DNA from: Anaerolineae bacterium
GTDB lineage: Bacteria; Chloroflexota; Anaerolineae; B4-G1
DNA length: 20,135 bases
Direction of reading: 5' to 3'
Assembly: GCA_030612585.1 (NCBI GenBank)
Contig: JAUWNP010000069.1
Span: 1 to 20,135, forward strand
Shown: positions 13,857 through 20,135 of the stretch, one piece after another
Position numbering within the stretch: position 1 is the stretch's first letter
Layout of the letters: each line of letters opens with the position of its first letter
The notes under the pieces: generated by a model
What the model saw: only the letters and a program-made list of their open reading frames with translations
Database searches by the model: none
Told to the model about the DNA's origin: nothing
Translations under genes and position numbers: made by a program

Positions 13857-15875
13857 ATGAATAGTATCATCCTGCTTGTCGTCCCCGGCACGGGCCTCCT
13901 GGGGCTGCTCTTCAGCCTCTACCTGGCCCACAGCACTCTGAAGAACGACCCTGGCCCACCGGAAATCACCACCATCTCCCGCGCTATCCAGGTCGGGGCG
14001 ACGACCTTCATGCGGCGGGAATATCGTGTGATGGGGTTGACGGCCCTGCCCTTCGCCGTTTTTCTGGCCCTGGCGCTGAACGTGTACGTCGCGTTCACCT
14101 TTCTCATCGGGGCGCTTTGTGCTGCCCTCTCTGGCTTCATCGGCATGAGCATCGCCACCCGGGCCAACGGCCGCGTCACCTTTGCCGCCAGAGGTGGTCT
14201 GAGCAAAGCCCTGCACGTGGCCTTCTCCGGGGGGGCGGTGATGGGCATGGCCGTGGTCAGCCTGGGCGCACTGGGCATTTCGGGAGTATATCTGCTCTTC
14301 GATCTCCTGCCCTCCACCCCCGACCCCCTGACGGTCATCACCGGCTACTCGATGGGCGCCAGTTTCGTGGCCATCTTCATCCGCATCGGGGGCGGCATCT
14401 TCACCAAGGCGGCCGACATGGGGGCCGACCTGGTGGGCAAGGTAGAGGTGGGCATTCCCGAGGACGACCCGCGCAACGCTGCCGTGATCGCCGACCTGGT
14501 GGGTGACAACGTGGGTGACGTGGCCGGATTGGGATCGGACCTGAACCAGTCCTACACCGACACAGTTGTCACCTCCCTCATCATAGGGGCTACGGCTCAG
14601 AGCACCGGGGTCCTATACCTGGGTGAAAAAGGTCTCGTCTTCCCCCTGTTGCTGGTGGCTATGGGCATCGTGGCCTCGGCGCTGGGTGTTCTGATTGTGA
14701 AGACGCTTGCTCGGAAAGACGTGATCCGGCCGGATGCACTCCTGAGAGTAGGTCTGCTGACCAGCGGGGCGCTCTCGTTGCTCGGCATCCTGTTCCTATC
14801 CCACTTCTACCTGGGATATCTGGGGCCATTTTACGCGGCCACATCCGGCCTGGTGGTGGGAGTGCTCATCGGTCTGAACACCGAATACTACACCTACAAG
14901 AAACCGCTCCGCTCTATCGTCGTCTCCAGCGAGGCGGGGGCAGCGACCAACATCATCGCCGGCCTGGCCGTGGGCCTGGAAAGCACCGTACTCTCCATGA
15001 TCTTGCTGGGGCTGGGTTTGGTCGTGGCCCATCACTTCGCCGGACTCTACGGCATCGCCCTCTCCGGCTTAGGCATGCTCTCCATTATGGGCCTCAATTT
15101 GTCCCTGGACGCCTACGGCCCCATCGCCGACAACGCAGGTGGCATTGCCCAGATGAGCAATCAGGCCTCGAAGATCCGGGACACTACCGATCGTCTGGAC
15201 GCGGTGGGCAACACCACGGCCGCCATCGGCAAAGCCTTCGCCGCCAGTGCCACCGCTGCTGCGGCCCTCTCTCTCCTCACCGCCTATTCCGAAGCGGCAC
15301 ACATCGTGCACCTCGACATCCGGGAGCCCAGAGTAATGGCTGGGTTGTTGATCGGCGGAGTGCTACCGGCGCTCTTTTCGGCGATGGTGATCAAATCGGT
15401 GGGGCGCACGGCGCAGTTGATGGTGCTCGAGGTGCGGCGGCAATTCCGGGAGATGGCCGGCTTGCTGGAAGGCAAAGTGCAGCCAGACTACTCACGCTGT
15501 GTGGACATTGCCACCCGGGGCGCTCTGGGCCAGTTGGTGCTGCCCTGCCTGCTGGCCATCAGTATCCCCTTTATCACCGTCTTTGTCCTGGGCCGGGAGG
15601 CGTTGGCCGGACTGCTGGCCGGATGCATCGTCTGTGGCATTTTCCTGGCCCTCTTTATGGCCAACGCCGGCGGCGCCTGGGACAACGCTAAAAAAATGAT
15701 CGAGGCGGGAGAGTTGGGCGGCAAGGGCTCATTGGCACACAAGGCCAGTGTCATCGGCGATATGGTGGGCGATCCGCTCAAGGATACCGCCGGCCCCACA
15801 CTCGACATCCTGGTGCAGTTGATGGCTACGGTATCGTTGGCCTTTACCCCGTTGTTTCTGAGGATTCTGGAATGA
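13857..15875 (+). CDS. hppA: Membrane-bound ion-pumping pyrophosphatase, K+-dependent type, atypical ion gate
   Basis: This 672-residue protein has about 16 membrane helices. The PPi/Mg site is complete: K184, D187 and D191 (TKAADMGAD), E202 (PEDDPRN), D213, D217 and D221 (ADLVGDNVGD), D425, N452, D609, K612, D639, K642 and D643. GNTTAAIGK at 451-459 has Ala (A455) where K+-independent enzymes have Lys, so it is of the K+-dependent type. Compared by eye with the mung bean enzyme, the gate has R176 and D228 conserved. The usual F-E/F-G is N230-Q231, the glutamate one turn on is D235, the conserved N and K of helix 16 are D650 and Q654, and N280 of the plant enzyme is Leu. It hydrolyses PPi to pump H+ or Na+; which ion is uncertain here. 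The gene lies between the two ferredoxin copies. Confidence 0.93.
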   Translation: MNSIILLVVPGTGLLGLLFSLYLAHSTLKNDPGPPEITTISRAIQVGATTFMRREYRVMGLTALPFAVFLALALNVYVAFTFLIGALCAALSGFIGMSIATRANGRVTFAARGGLSKALHVAFSGGAVMGMAVVSLGALGISGVYLLFDLLPSTPDPLTVITGYSMGASFVAIFIRIGGGIFTKAADMGADLVGKVEVGIPEDDPRNAAVIADLVGDNVGDVAGLGSDLNQSYTDTVVTSLIIGATAQSTGVLYLGEKGLVFPLLLVAMGIVASALGVLIVKTLARKDVIRPDALLRVGLLTSGALSLLGILFLSHFYLGYLGPFYAATSGLVVGVLIGLNTEYYTYKKPLRSIVVSSEAGAATNIIAGLAVGLESTVLSMILLGLGLVVAHHFAGLYGIALSGLGMLSIMGLNLSLDAYGPIADNAGGIAQMSNQASKIRDTTDRLDAVGNTTAAIGKAFAASATAAAALSLLTAYSEAAHIVHLDIREPRVMAGLLIGGVLPALFSAMVIKSVGRTAQLMVLEVRRQFREMAGLLEGKVQPDYSRCVDIATRGALGQLVLPCLLAISIPFITVFVLGREALAGLLAGCIVCGIFLALFMANAGGAWDNAKKMIEAGELGGKGSLAHKASVIGDMVGDPLKDTAGPTLDILVQLMATVSLAFTPLFLRILE

Positions 15876-15898
15876 GATCAACTGCCGCCCCCCCCCAG

Positions 15899-15952
15899 TC
15901 CCCCCCAACTTTGGGGGGGAAGGACTCCCCTCCCCCAGAGTTGGGGGAGGGG
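15899..15952. repeat. Two C/G palindromes downstream of hppA, before ferredoxin copy 2
   Basis: Palindrome 1 is TCCCCCCCA (15899-15907) with TGGGGGGGA (15912-15920). Palindrome 2 is CCCCTCCCCCA (15927-15937) with TGGGGGAGGGG (15942-15952). They are stable enough to act as terminators for hppA although no T run follows. Palindrome 1 has the same arms as that at 10880-10898. Confidence 0.85.
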
Positions 15953-15995
15953 CCGGGGGTGGGGGCGGAACCACGCCAAAACGGAGTCGGGTAGA

Positions 15996-16427
15996 ATGTC
16001 CCGTCTTCATTCGCTGGTCTACCTGTTGCCGGAACTATGGCGCACGCTGTTCACCCGGCCGATCACGGTGCGCTACCCCTTCGGGCCACTGGAGTTGCCC
16101 CCCTACTTCCGGGGCAAGGTGACCATTGAGCCAGCGCTGTGCACGGGCTGTGGGGCGTGCGTGCGCGACTGCCCGGCCTTCGCGCTGGAACTGGAGCGCA
16201 AGAGCGACGCCCTGAACAAAGCCGAGGGGCTTGCCCTGAGCAAAGCCGAAGGGTCGAAGGGCCGCGAGGAGTTCCACCTGATCCACTACCACGACCGCTG
16301 TGCCTACTGCGGGCAGTGTCAGGACGTCTGCCGCCAGGGAGCCATCCGCTTGACGAGTGAGTACGTGCCTGCTGCGGCCAACCGTGACGCGCTGCGCGAG
16401 GAATTCGGCAAGGGTGCTGGCGCTTGA
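15996..16427 (+). CDS. NuoI-like 2x[4Fe-4S] ferredoxin subunit, copy 2
   Basis: This 143-residue near-duplicate of the gene at 10473 has identical 4Fe-4S motifs (CTGCGACVRDCP and CAYCGQCQDVC). Differences from copy 1 are mostly synonymous, plus an 8-residue insertion (linker ALNKAEGLALSKAEGSKG) made by an extra dispersed-repeat unit. It ends GKGAGA with a plain stop, probably the ancestral C-terminus. Upstream homology continues about 15 bp and includes GGAGTCGGGTAG, which corresponds to the last codons and stop of the NuoH-like gene (GGAGTTAGATAG). The copy is therefore a segmental duplication and not an independent gene. No hydrogenase gene follows it; the next gene converges from the other strand. 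Mostly synonymous change suggests both copies remain under selection. Confidence 0.92.
   Translation: MSRLHSLVYLLPELWRTLFTRPITVRYPFGPLELPPYFRGKVTIEPALCTGCGACVRDCPAFALELERKSDALNKAEGLALSKAEGSKGREEFHLIHYHDRCAYCGQCQDVCRQGAIRLTSEYVPAAANRDALREEFGKGAGA
16210..16261 (+). repeat. Two in-frame dispersed-repeat units inside ferredoxin copy 2
   Basis: Unit 1 starts CCCTGAACAAAGCCGAGGGG (16210-16229) and unit 2 starts CCCTGAGCAAAGCCGAAGGG (16234-16253), continuing TCGAAGGG. Each unit encodes (L/S)KAEG-like residues between the two iron-sulfur motifs. Confidence 0.75.
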
Positions 16428-16454
16428 CCGGCGGCGATGCCCGAAAGCACAAAA

Positions 16455-16469
16455 GATGCCTGCGGCATC
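16455..16469. terminator. Small hairpin between convergent genes
   Basis: GATGCC (16455-16460) and GGCATC (16464-16469) with a 3-nt loop lie between the ferredoxin copy 2 and the convergent minus-strand gene. No T run follows; weak terminator at best. Confidence 0.25.
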
Positions 16470-16531
16470 GAGTGAGCCGCACGCGCTACGTGGCCCTCAT
16501 AACAAATATCGGTATCATCCTTCGCTAAATT

Positions 16532-17800
16532 TCAGCGCTTATGAGGATCAATGAAATCAGGGCGGGGCGCGCTCTCAAGTTTGCCGTAGAACAGCCGAGC
16601 CGCCCACGTCATCAGCAATTGGTGCGGGCCTCTTATGGTAGCCAGCGAAGACATAGATTTGTGGAGCCAGTTCCTGGGCGTTTTACAAGGACAGGAGACC
16701 ATGCAGACATTACAGTCTGTACCTACCGCGTGCCAGTAGCGATAGCATTTTTGTTCGTCTATCTTCCACTTTTTGATGCCATTGAACTCGATCTTGTCGC
16801 CCGTGGGAATGGCGCCAATGGGACATGCTTCCGCGCAGATCCTGCAGTGTTCACAAAAGGATTGGACGCCGATGTCAACGGGTTTGTCATGCGCCAAAGG
16901 CAGATCTGTGGTAACGATGGCCAAGCGAACTCCCAATCCGAATTCTCTGGTGATCAGGTAACCGGCGCGGGAGAGTTCGCCTAAACCACAGTCCACGGCG
17001 ACCGGCACCGCAATCACTCGGTAGTTGTTCAGATGATGAGCCCGAGCGGAATAGCCTAGCATACGGATGTATTCGGCCAGTTGAATTGATACCCAGGCGC
17101 CAATGGCATACCCTTTGGCCGTGGCCAGCAAGGTCGGAAAGTCTGGGGCGGTTTGGGACAGACGGTAATCCATCTGGAAGGCCATTGCAATGACATTGGT
17201 GTGGTGGCCGAGGTCAACTTGTGTACCCCATCGTTGGTAGCCTTCCCTGTTACCAACCGACCGGCCAACGTGAGTGTAAACCCACTCTTGGCGCAGGGGA
17301 CCAATCCTCACCAGGTCGGCCCCCAGAAATCGAGCGAGTGCCTTCACCTTCTTGGCCGCGCGCTCTGGTGGGATCTCGATTTTATGGGGAGCCGGTTCCC
17401 CGTTGACAAAGAACTCGGTACCAATTTTCGCGACCACAGCAAACTGAGCCTCGAACATTGGAAGATCAACTCCACCCGTTTTCCCCAGGCCGGGCAGGTT
17501 GCCAACCCTTGTATCGTATTCCAGATACTCCGGATGCGCTTCATAGTAGGCTTTATACTCTGGAGTATCCGTGCCAAAGTAACGAAAGAGGTCTTTCCGA
17601 GCAAATACGATATCACGCTCGTCCCACCGCTTGACGTCGCCGACCCTATCTTTTTCATAGGTAGGCACTTCGACTTCTTTTGCTATTGGAAGAGTCTGAA
17701 TTATCGCCTTCTTGAGCCTGGACACCAATGTAGTGCCATTGCCCAGATCAGCCACTCTCGAATCGCCATTTCGGCTACTTCCCCTCGCTTTGCCACCCAC
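16532..17800 (-). CDS. Reductive-dehalogenase-like corrinoid/iron-sulfur protein without Tat signal
   Basis: This 422-residue protein starts at GTG 17800 behind AAGGAG (17806-17811, 5-nt spacing). The C-terminal third has two 4Fe-4S sets, C316/C319/C322/C326 (FCEHCRICAEACPIG) and C352/C363/C366/C370 (TDCNVCMVSCPC). Just before them is the segment VDCGLGELSRAGYLITREFG ... TTDLPL, the conserved core of RdhA and related B12-dependent proteins. Respiratory RdhA enzymes begin with a twin-arginine signal (RRxFxK), which is absent, and no RdhB anchor gene is adjacent, so this is probably cytosolic. It may be a catabolic dehalogenase or a related B12/Fe-S reductase; epoxyqueuosine reductase (QueG) shares the fold but is shorter and differs in these motifs. 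It is probably co-transcribed with the lipoprotein gene 59 bp upstream. Confidence 0.82.
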   Translation of the reverse strand: MGGKARGSSRNGDSRVADLGNGTTLVSRLKKAIIQTLPIAKEVEVPTYEKDRVGDVKRWDERDIVFARKDLFRYFGTDTPEYKAYYEAHPEYLEYDTRVGNLPGLGKTGGVDLPMFEAQFAVVAKIGTEFFVNGEPAPHKIEIPPERAAKKVKALARFLGADLVRIGPLRQEWVYTHVGRSVGNREGYQRWGTQVDLGHHTNVIAMAFQMDYRLSQTAPDFPTLLATAKGYAIGAWVSIQLAEYIRMLGYSARAHHLNNYRVIAVPVAVDCGLGELSRAGYLITREFGLGVRLAIVTTDLPLAHDKPVDIGVQSFCEHCRICAEACPIGAIPTGDKIEFNGIKKWKIDEQKCYRYWHAVGTDCNVCMVSCPCKTPRNWLHKSMSSLATIRGPHQLLMTWAARLFYGKLESAPRPDFIDPHKR

Positions 17801-17859
17801 ACACTCTCCTTCTGCCTCACTCTTGACTACAAACTTGACTACAAAGTTCTCTATGCGCC

Positions 17860-19419
17860 CTACGGCCCGTTGTCGGAGACCAGGCCGTTGAGCTCATCCT
17901 CCCAGCACTCATAGGCGGTGCGCACCTCGTCGCCACGGGTCAGCGTGCCATCATAAGGCATCACGTCTTCGTGGGCCGTCCAGCCCGAAAGCACCATCGG
18001 CACCAGCCCGCTGCCGGCGGGGATCCACTCGCCGTTGTAGCGGCGGGCGAAGTGGAGGTGCGTCGCGTCGGAGGCCCCCCCTTCGCAGGAGGGATGCCCA
18101 ATGCGCTGCCCGCGCTGCAGGTAAGTGCCCGGTTCGACGCGGTCTTCGGCGTAAATGTGCAGGTAGAGCAGCACCCACCCACTCTGCTCGAAGCCATCGC
18201 CGTCCAGGTCCATCCACACCTCGCCATTCTCGCTGCGCAGCACCAGCCCCGGCGCGGAGGCCGTGACCCACTCGGGCGCGGGCGCGCAGCCCAGCGACGC
18301 GGCGCCCGGCACGAAGTCGAGCGCAGCGCGGCCACTGCCACTCCCCCACCCCCCGTGGGGGCCGCCGGTGAAGTACCAGGTGTGTCCAGACTCCCACGGC
18401 AACCGCAACCCCGGCTGCACCAGGCCAGGCGGCACCAGCGGGTCCACCGTGTAGGCAAAAGGGTTGCCGAAAAGAGACTCGTAGGTGACCAAGAAGCCGT
18501 CAGGGCCGGTCAGCGCCAGCCACTCGTCCCAGGTGATACAGAGTTCGGCCAGGCAGTTCTGCACACCGGCAGTGCCTGGGTTGAGCCCCGGCGCGATGGC
18601 GGCGCGGCTCCCATCGGTCAAACGCACCGTCACGCCGTCGCCCCGCTTCCAGCCGTAGTAGCCCTCGTTGAGCCACACTGCCGCCCCACTCAATTGCTGG
18701 AACAGCCCCTCGTGGTAATCCTGGACGTGACCCAGCGGGTAGACGAGCGTCCCAGCAGCGGGCTGCGGATCGGTGACCCACCTGGCTTGCAGTTCCAGAA
18801 GCGCCAGCAGCACCCGTGGCCCCACGCTGAAGCGCTGCGATACAAGTTGGACGATCTCTGCCCCCGTGAGCAGGCGGCCCTCGACCTCCTCAGCGTAGTC
18901 CGCCAGGTAGCCTCCCCGCCCGGCCACGAAGCCTTCCAGGTCAAAGTGGACGTAGGCTGGGCCGTAGACCAGTTCGCTATCGGGGACCAACTTGAGAGCC
19001 GGGCCGGTCTCAGTGGCAGCGATGGGGATGACGAGTGTCTGGCCGATGCTGATGCTGTCCTCGTCGGGCAGGCCATTGACAGCGACGATCTCCTCGACAG
19101 TACAGCCGAACACGGCGGCGATCAGGCCCAGCGTCTCGCCCGGCTGCACGACGTACGATTCCACGCCCGGGTCGTCGGAGCGGCTGGCGGGCGTCGGGTT
19201 GGGCGTGGGAGTACCTGCGTAGGTGCCGGGGTAGGCGGGCGAGGGAGAGAGGGCCAGGGGCGAAGCCGCCATAGGAGCGGCAGGGGCGGAGGATTCCACG
19301 GGCTTGGCGGCTCCGCCTTCCCCAGACAGTTGTTCCGGCGCGGAGCGCGCGCAGGCAGCCGCGACGAGACATACCGCGCACACCCAGATCAAAAGCAACC
19401 ATCGTTGCAGTCGTTTCAT
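17860..19419 (-). CDS. LysM and M23-like peptidase lipoprotein
   Basis: The 519-residue protein starts at ATG 19419, which begins MKRLQRWLLLIWVCAVCLV and ends in the lipobox AAAC, so it is an exported lipoprotein. A Pro/Ser/Thr-rich linker (about 30-85) is followed by a LysM domain (SYVVQPGETLGLIAAVFGC ... IGQTLVIPI, about 88-135), which binds peptidoglycan. The C-terminal M23-like domain shows YLHIY and ATHLHFARRYNGEW, giving the HxH pair, and an aspartate in AALDF. The histidine expected four residues before that Asp is Arg here; a nearby GPHGGWG may substitute or the enzyme may be altered. Its likely role is cell-wall binding and cleavage at the outer face. An in-frame ATG upstream (19497) overlaps the URO-D stub and lacks a signal peptide. 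Confidence 0.88.
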   Translation of the reverse strand: MKRLQRWLLLIWVCAVCLVAAACARSAPEQLSGEGGAAKPVESSAPAAPMAASPLALSPSPAYPGTYAGTPTPNPTPASRSDDPGVESYVVQPGETLGLIAAVFGCTVEEIVAVNGLPDEDSISIGQTLVIPIAATETGPALKLVPDSELVYGPAYVHFDLEGFVAGRGGYLADYAEEVEGRLLTGAEIVQLVSQRFSVGPRVLLALLELQARWVTDPQPAAGTLVYPLGHVQDYHEGLFQQLSGAAVWLNEGYYGWKRGDGVTVRLTDGSRAAIAPGLNPGTAGVQNCLAELCITWDEWLALTGPDGFLVTYESLFGNPFAYTVDPLVPPGLVQPGLRLPWESGHTWYFTGGPHGGWGSGSGRAALDFVPGAASLGCAPAPEWVTASAPGLVLRSENGEVWMDLDGDGFEQSGWVLLYLHIYAEDRVEPGTYLQRGQRIGHPSCEGGASDATHLHFARRYNGEWIPAGSGLVPMVLSGWTAHEDVMPYDGTLTRGDEVRTAYECWEDELNGLVSDNGP

Positions 19420-19435
19420 AACTACCCACCCCCCG

Positions 19436-19588
19436 TCACAAAATCGCTGCCCAATGGCAGCGGGATGGAAGTTTACCAGAGATGTGGGAAAAGACAATCG
19501 TGCTATCTACCGTGCCACCCAGGTCAATGGGCACTCGGTCCGGTTCCTGATGACACAAGGCCGTCAGGACTCTCTGCCTGTGGTTCAT
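19436..19588 (-). pseudogene. 5' stub of a uroporphyrinogen decarboxylase (URO-D) family gene
   Basis: ATG at 19588 follows AGGAGG (19598-19603). The first about 31 codons read MNHRQRVLTALCHQEPDRVP then IDLGGTVDSTI, the characteristic beginning of URO-D family methyltransferase-like proteins, which are normally about 340-400 residues. The match then stops and unrelated sequence runs to TGA at 19436-19438, for 50 residues. The body of the gene is missing; the lipoprotein gene starts 16 bp further on. A deletion or rearrangement joined the two. Confidence 0.7.
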
Positions 19589-19656
19589 CACGGCTTTCCT
19601 CCTGTCCCGACCAGGTCAACCCGCTGGATGTAGCACCACCAGGCAAACATTTCCGC

Positions 19657-19782
19657 TTAGTTCTCCAGAGTGGCGGGGCCGTAATGGCACAGGGTCTGGA
19701 TGCGCTCGGTCAGATCGCCAGTTGGAAAGGCACCCACAAAGATGCGATAATCCCCTCTGATCTGACTCTGTTCATTGTTCAT
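19657..19782 (-). pseudogene. 5' stub of a 2H phosphoesterase (2'-5' RNA ligase-like) gene
   Basis: Forty-one residues from ATG 19782 to TAA at 19657. The segment DYRIFVGAFPTGDLTERIQT looks like the N-terminal strand-helix of 2'-5' RNA ligase family proteins. The two H-x-T/S-x catalytic motifs are absent, and the tail (HYGPATLEN) may come from further along the same gene after an internal deletion. The start is uncertain because the frame is open further upstream. The recognition is from memory and moderately sure. Confidence 0.4.
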
Positions 19783-19837
19783 TGTTCTGTAGAGTCCATT
19801 AATGGTATACCCCCGATAGTCCAGAACAGGTATACCC

Positions 19838-20135
19838 CTACCAAGGTAATGGAAGTTGAAAAGGTTGCGACAATTGCAGTACATCTTCAGGGTCCAAGCC
19901 AGTGATAGTTGGCACGTCCAATTTCTTTGCCGGGCAGCGCTTCAGCACTTTGCCAGTTTGCGGATGCGTAAAGGCGAAGTGTCGATCTTTCGGGGCGAAG
20001 CGCACCGTGACCTGTTTGCCGCCGTACGTGTTACCGACGTAGTAGACCGATTCACCGATCGAAACCTGCCCAGACTTGGTGACCTTGTGTTGCCAAACAA
20101 ACCGCGCCAAGAAGCGATCGACGCGAGACAGATCA
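19838..20135 (-). CDS. Transposase C-terminal part (5' end outside window)
   Basis: The frame is open to the right edge (DLSRVDRFLARFVWQHKV) and ends with TAG at 19838-19840, giving about 98 visible residues. The segment GQVSIGESVYYVGNTYGGKQ and then VTVRFAPKDRHFAF is the small beta-barrel typical of the C-terminal domain of integrase-type (DDE, IS481/IS21-like) transposases, following the last helix of the catalytic domain. The end, KKLDVPTITGLDPEDV, also fits. The catalytic residues lie outside the window, so intactness cannot be judged. It marks the right edge as a mobile-element insertion zone. Confidence 0.65.
   Translation of the reverse strand, partial: DLSRVDRFLARFVWQHKVTKSGQVSIGESVYYVGNTYGGKQVTVRFAPKDRHFAFTHPQTGKVLKRCPAKKLDVPTITGLDPEDVLQLSQPFQLPLPW

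Noticed and set aside
19804..19838. Two copies of GGTATACCCC 25 bp apart, as possible transposon ends
   Set aside because: Only two 10-bp copies, direct and not inverted, with no target duplication visible.
17971..19905. Long plus-strand reading frame (644 codons) opposite the lipoprotein gene
   Set aside because: It lies antisense to a gene with a signal peptide, LysM and M23 motifs. Its translation is rich in Arg, Gly and His with no recognisable domain, as expected for the shadow of a high-GC gene.

Overview
The window looks like a chromosomal segment from an anaerobic or facultative member of the Chloroflexota (Anaerolineae-like). This is an inference from three things: the mix of a membrane-bound complex-I-like [NiFe] hydrogenase, a K+-type membrane pyrophosphatase and a reductive-dehalogenase-like protein; the abundance of short dispersed palindromic repeats; and the high-GC style of most genes. 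No rRNA or tRNA gene or other taxonomic marker is visible, so the assignment is tentative.

Left part (1-6.9 kb), a defence-like accessory region. It holds the 3' part of an unrecognised gene, a PD-(D/E)xK-nuclease-like gene broken near its end by a 110-bp palindromic miniature element with an 8-bp target duplication, and a class II Fic protein. A large, lower-GC gene follows that fuses a PHP phosphoesterase domain to an SMC/ABC-type ATPase (TrlF-like architecture). Short 5' stubs lie on both sides of the PHP-ATPase gene; one resembles the start of a DNA methyltransferase.

Middle part (6.9-16.4 kb), an energy-conservation region. Six genes encode NuoA-, NuoB-, NuoC-, NuoD-, NuoH- and NuoI-like subunits of a group 4 [NiFe] hydrogenase. 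All four Ni-binding cysteines are present, but no antiporter-like (NuoL/M/N) subunit is in view. Several gene junctions in this operon are filled with simple A/C-rich repeats. After the NuoI-like ferredoxin gene comes a cassette with an NfeD-type membrane serine protease, a stomatin/SPFH protein (1-nt overlap, strong sigma-70-like promoter), a 615-bp gap with repeats and a strong terminator, and hppA. The ferredoxin gene is then repeated almost exactly. The cassette is therefore bracketed by two about 430-bp direct repeats, with matching C/G palindromes at the inner edges. The pyrophosphatase keeps its catalytic residues but has an atypical ion gate.

Right part (16.5-20.1 kb), all on the minus strand. 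Reading leftward from the right edge: the C-terminal part of a transposase, a 5' stub of a 2H phosphoesterase (2'-5' RNA ligase-like), a 5' stub of a URO-D family gene, a LysM/M23 lipoprotein, and a cytosolic-looking reductive-dehalogenase-like iron-sulfur protein that converges on the second ferredoxin gene.

How the parts may work together (inference): the hydrogenase could couple ferredoxin oxidation to H2 formation and ion movement, and the pyrophosphatase could add PPi-driven ion pumping on the same membrane. NfeD/SPFH proteins commonly serve membrane quality control. The edges are mobile-element- and deletion-prone accessory DNA.
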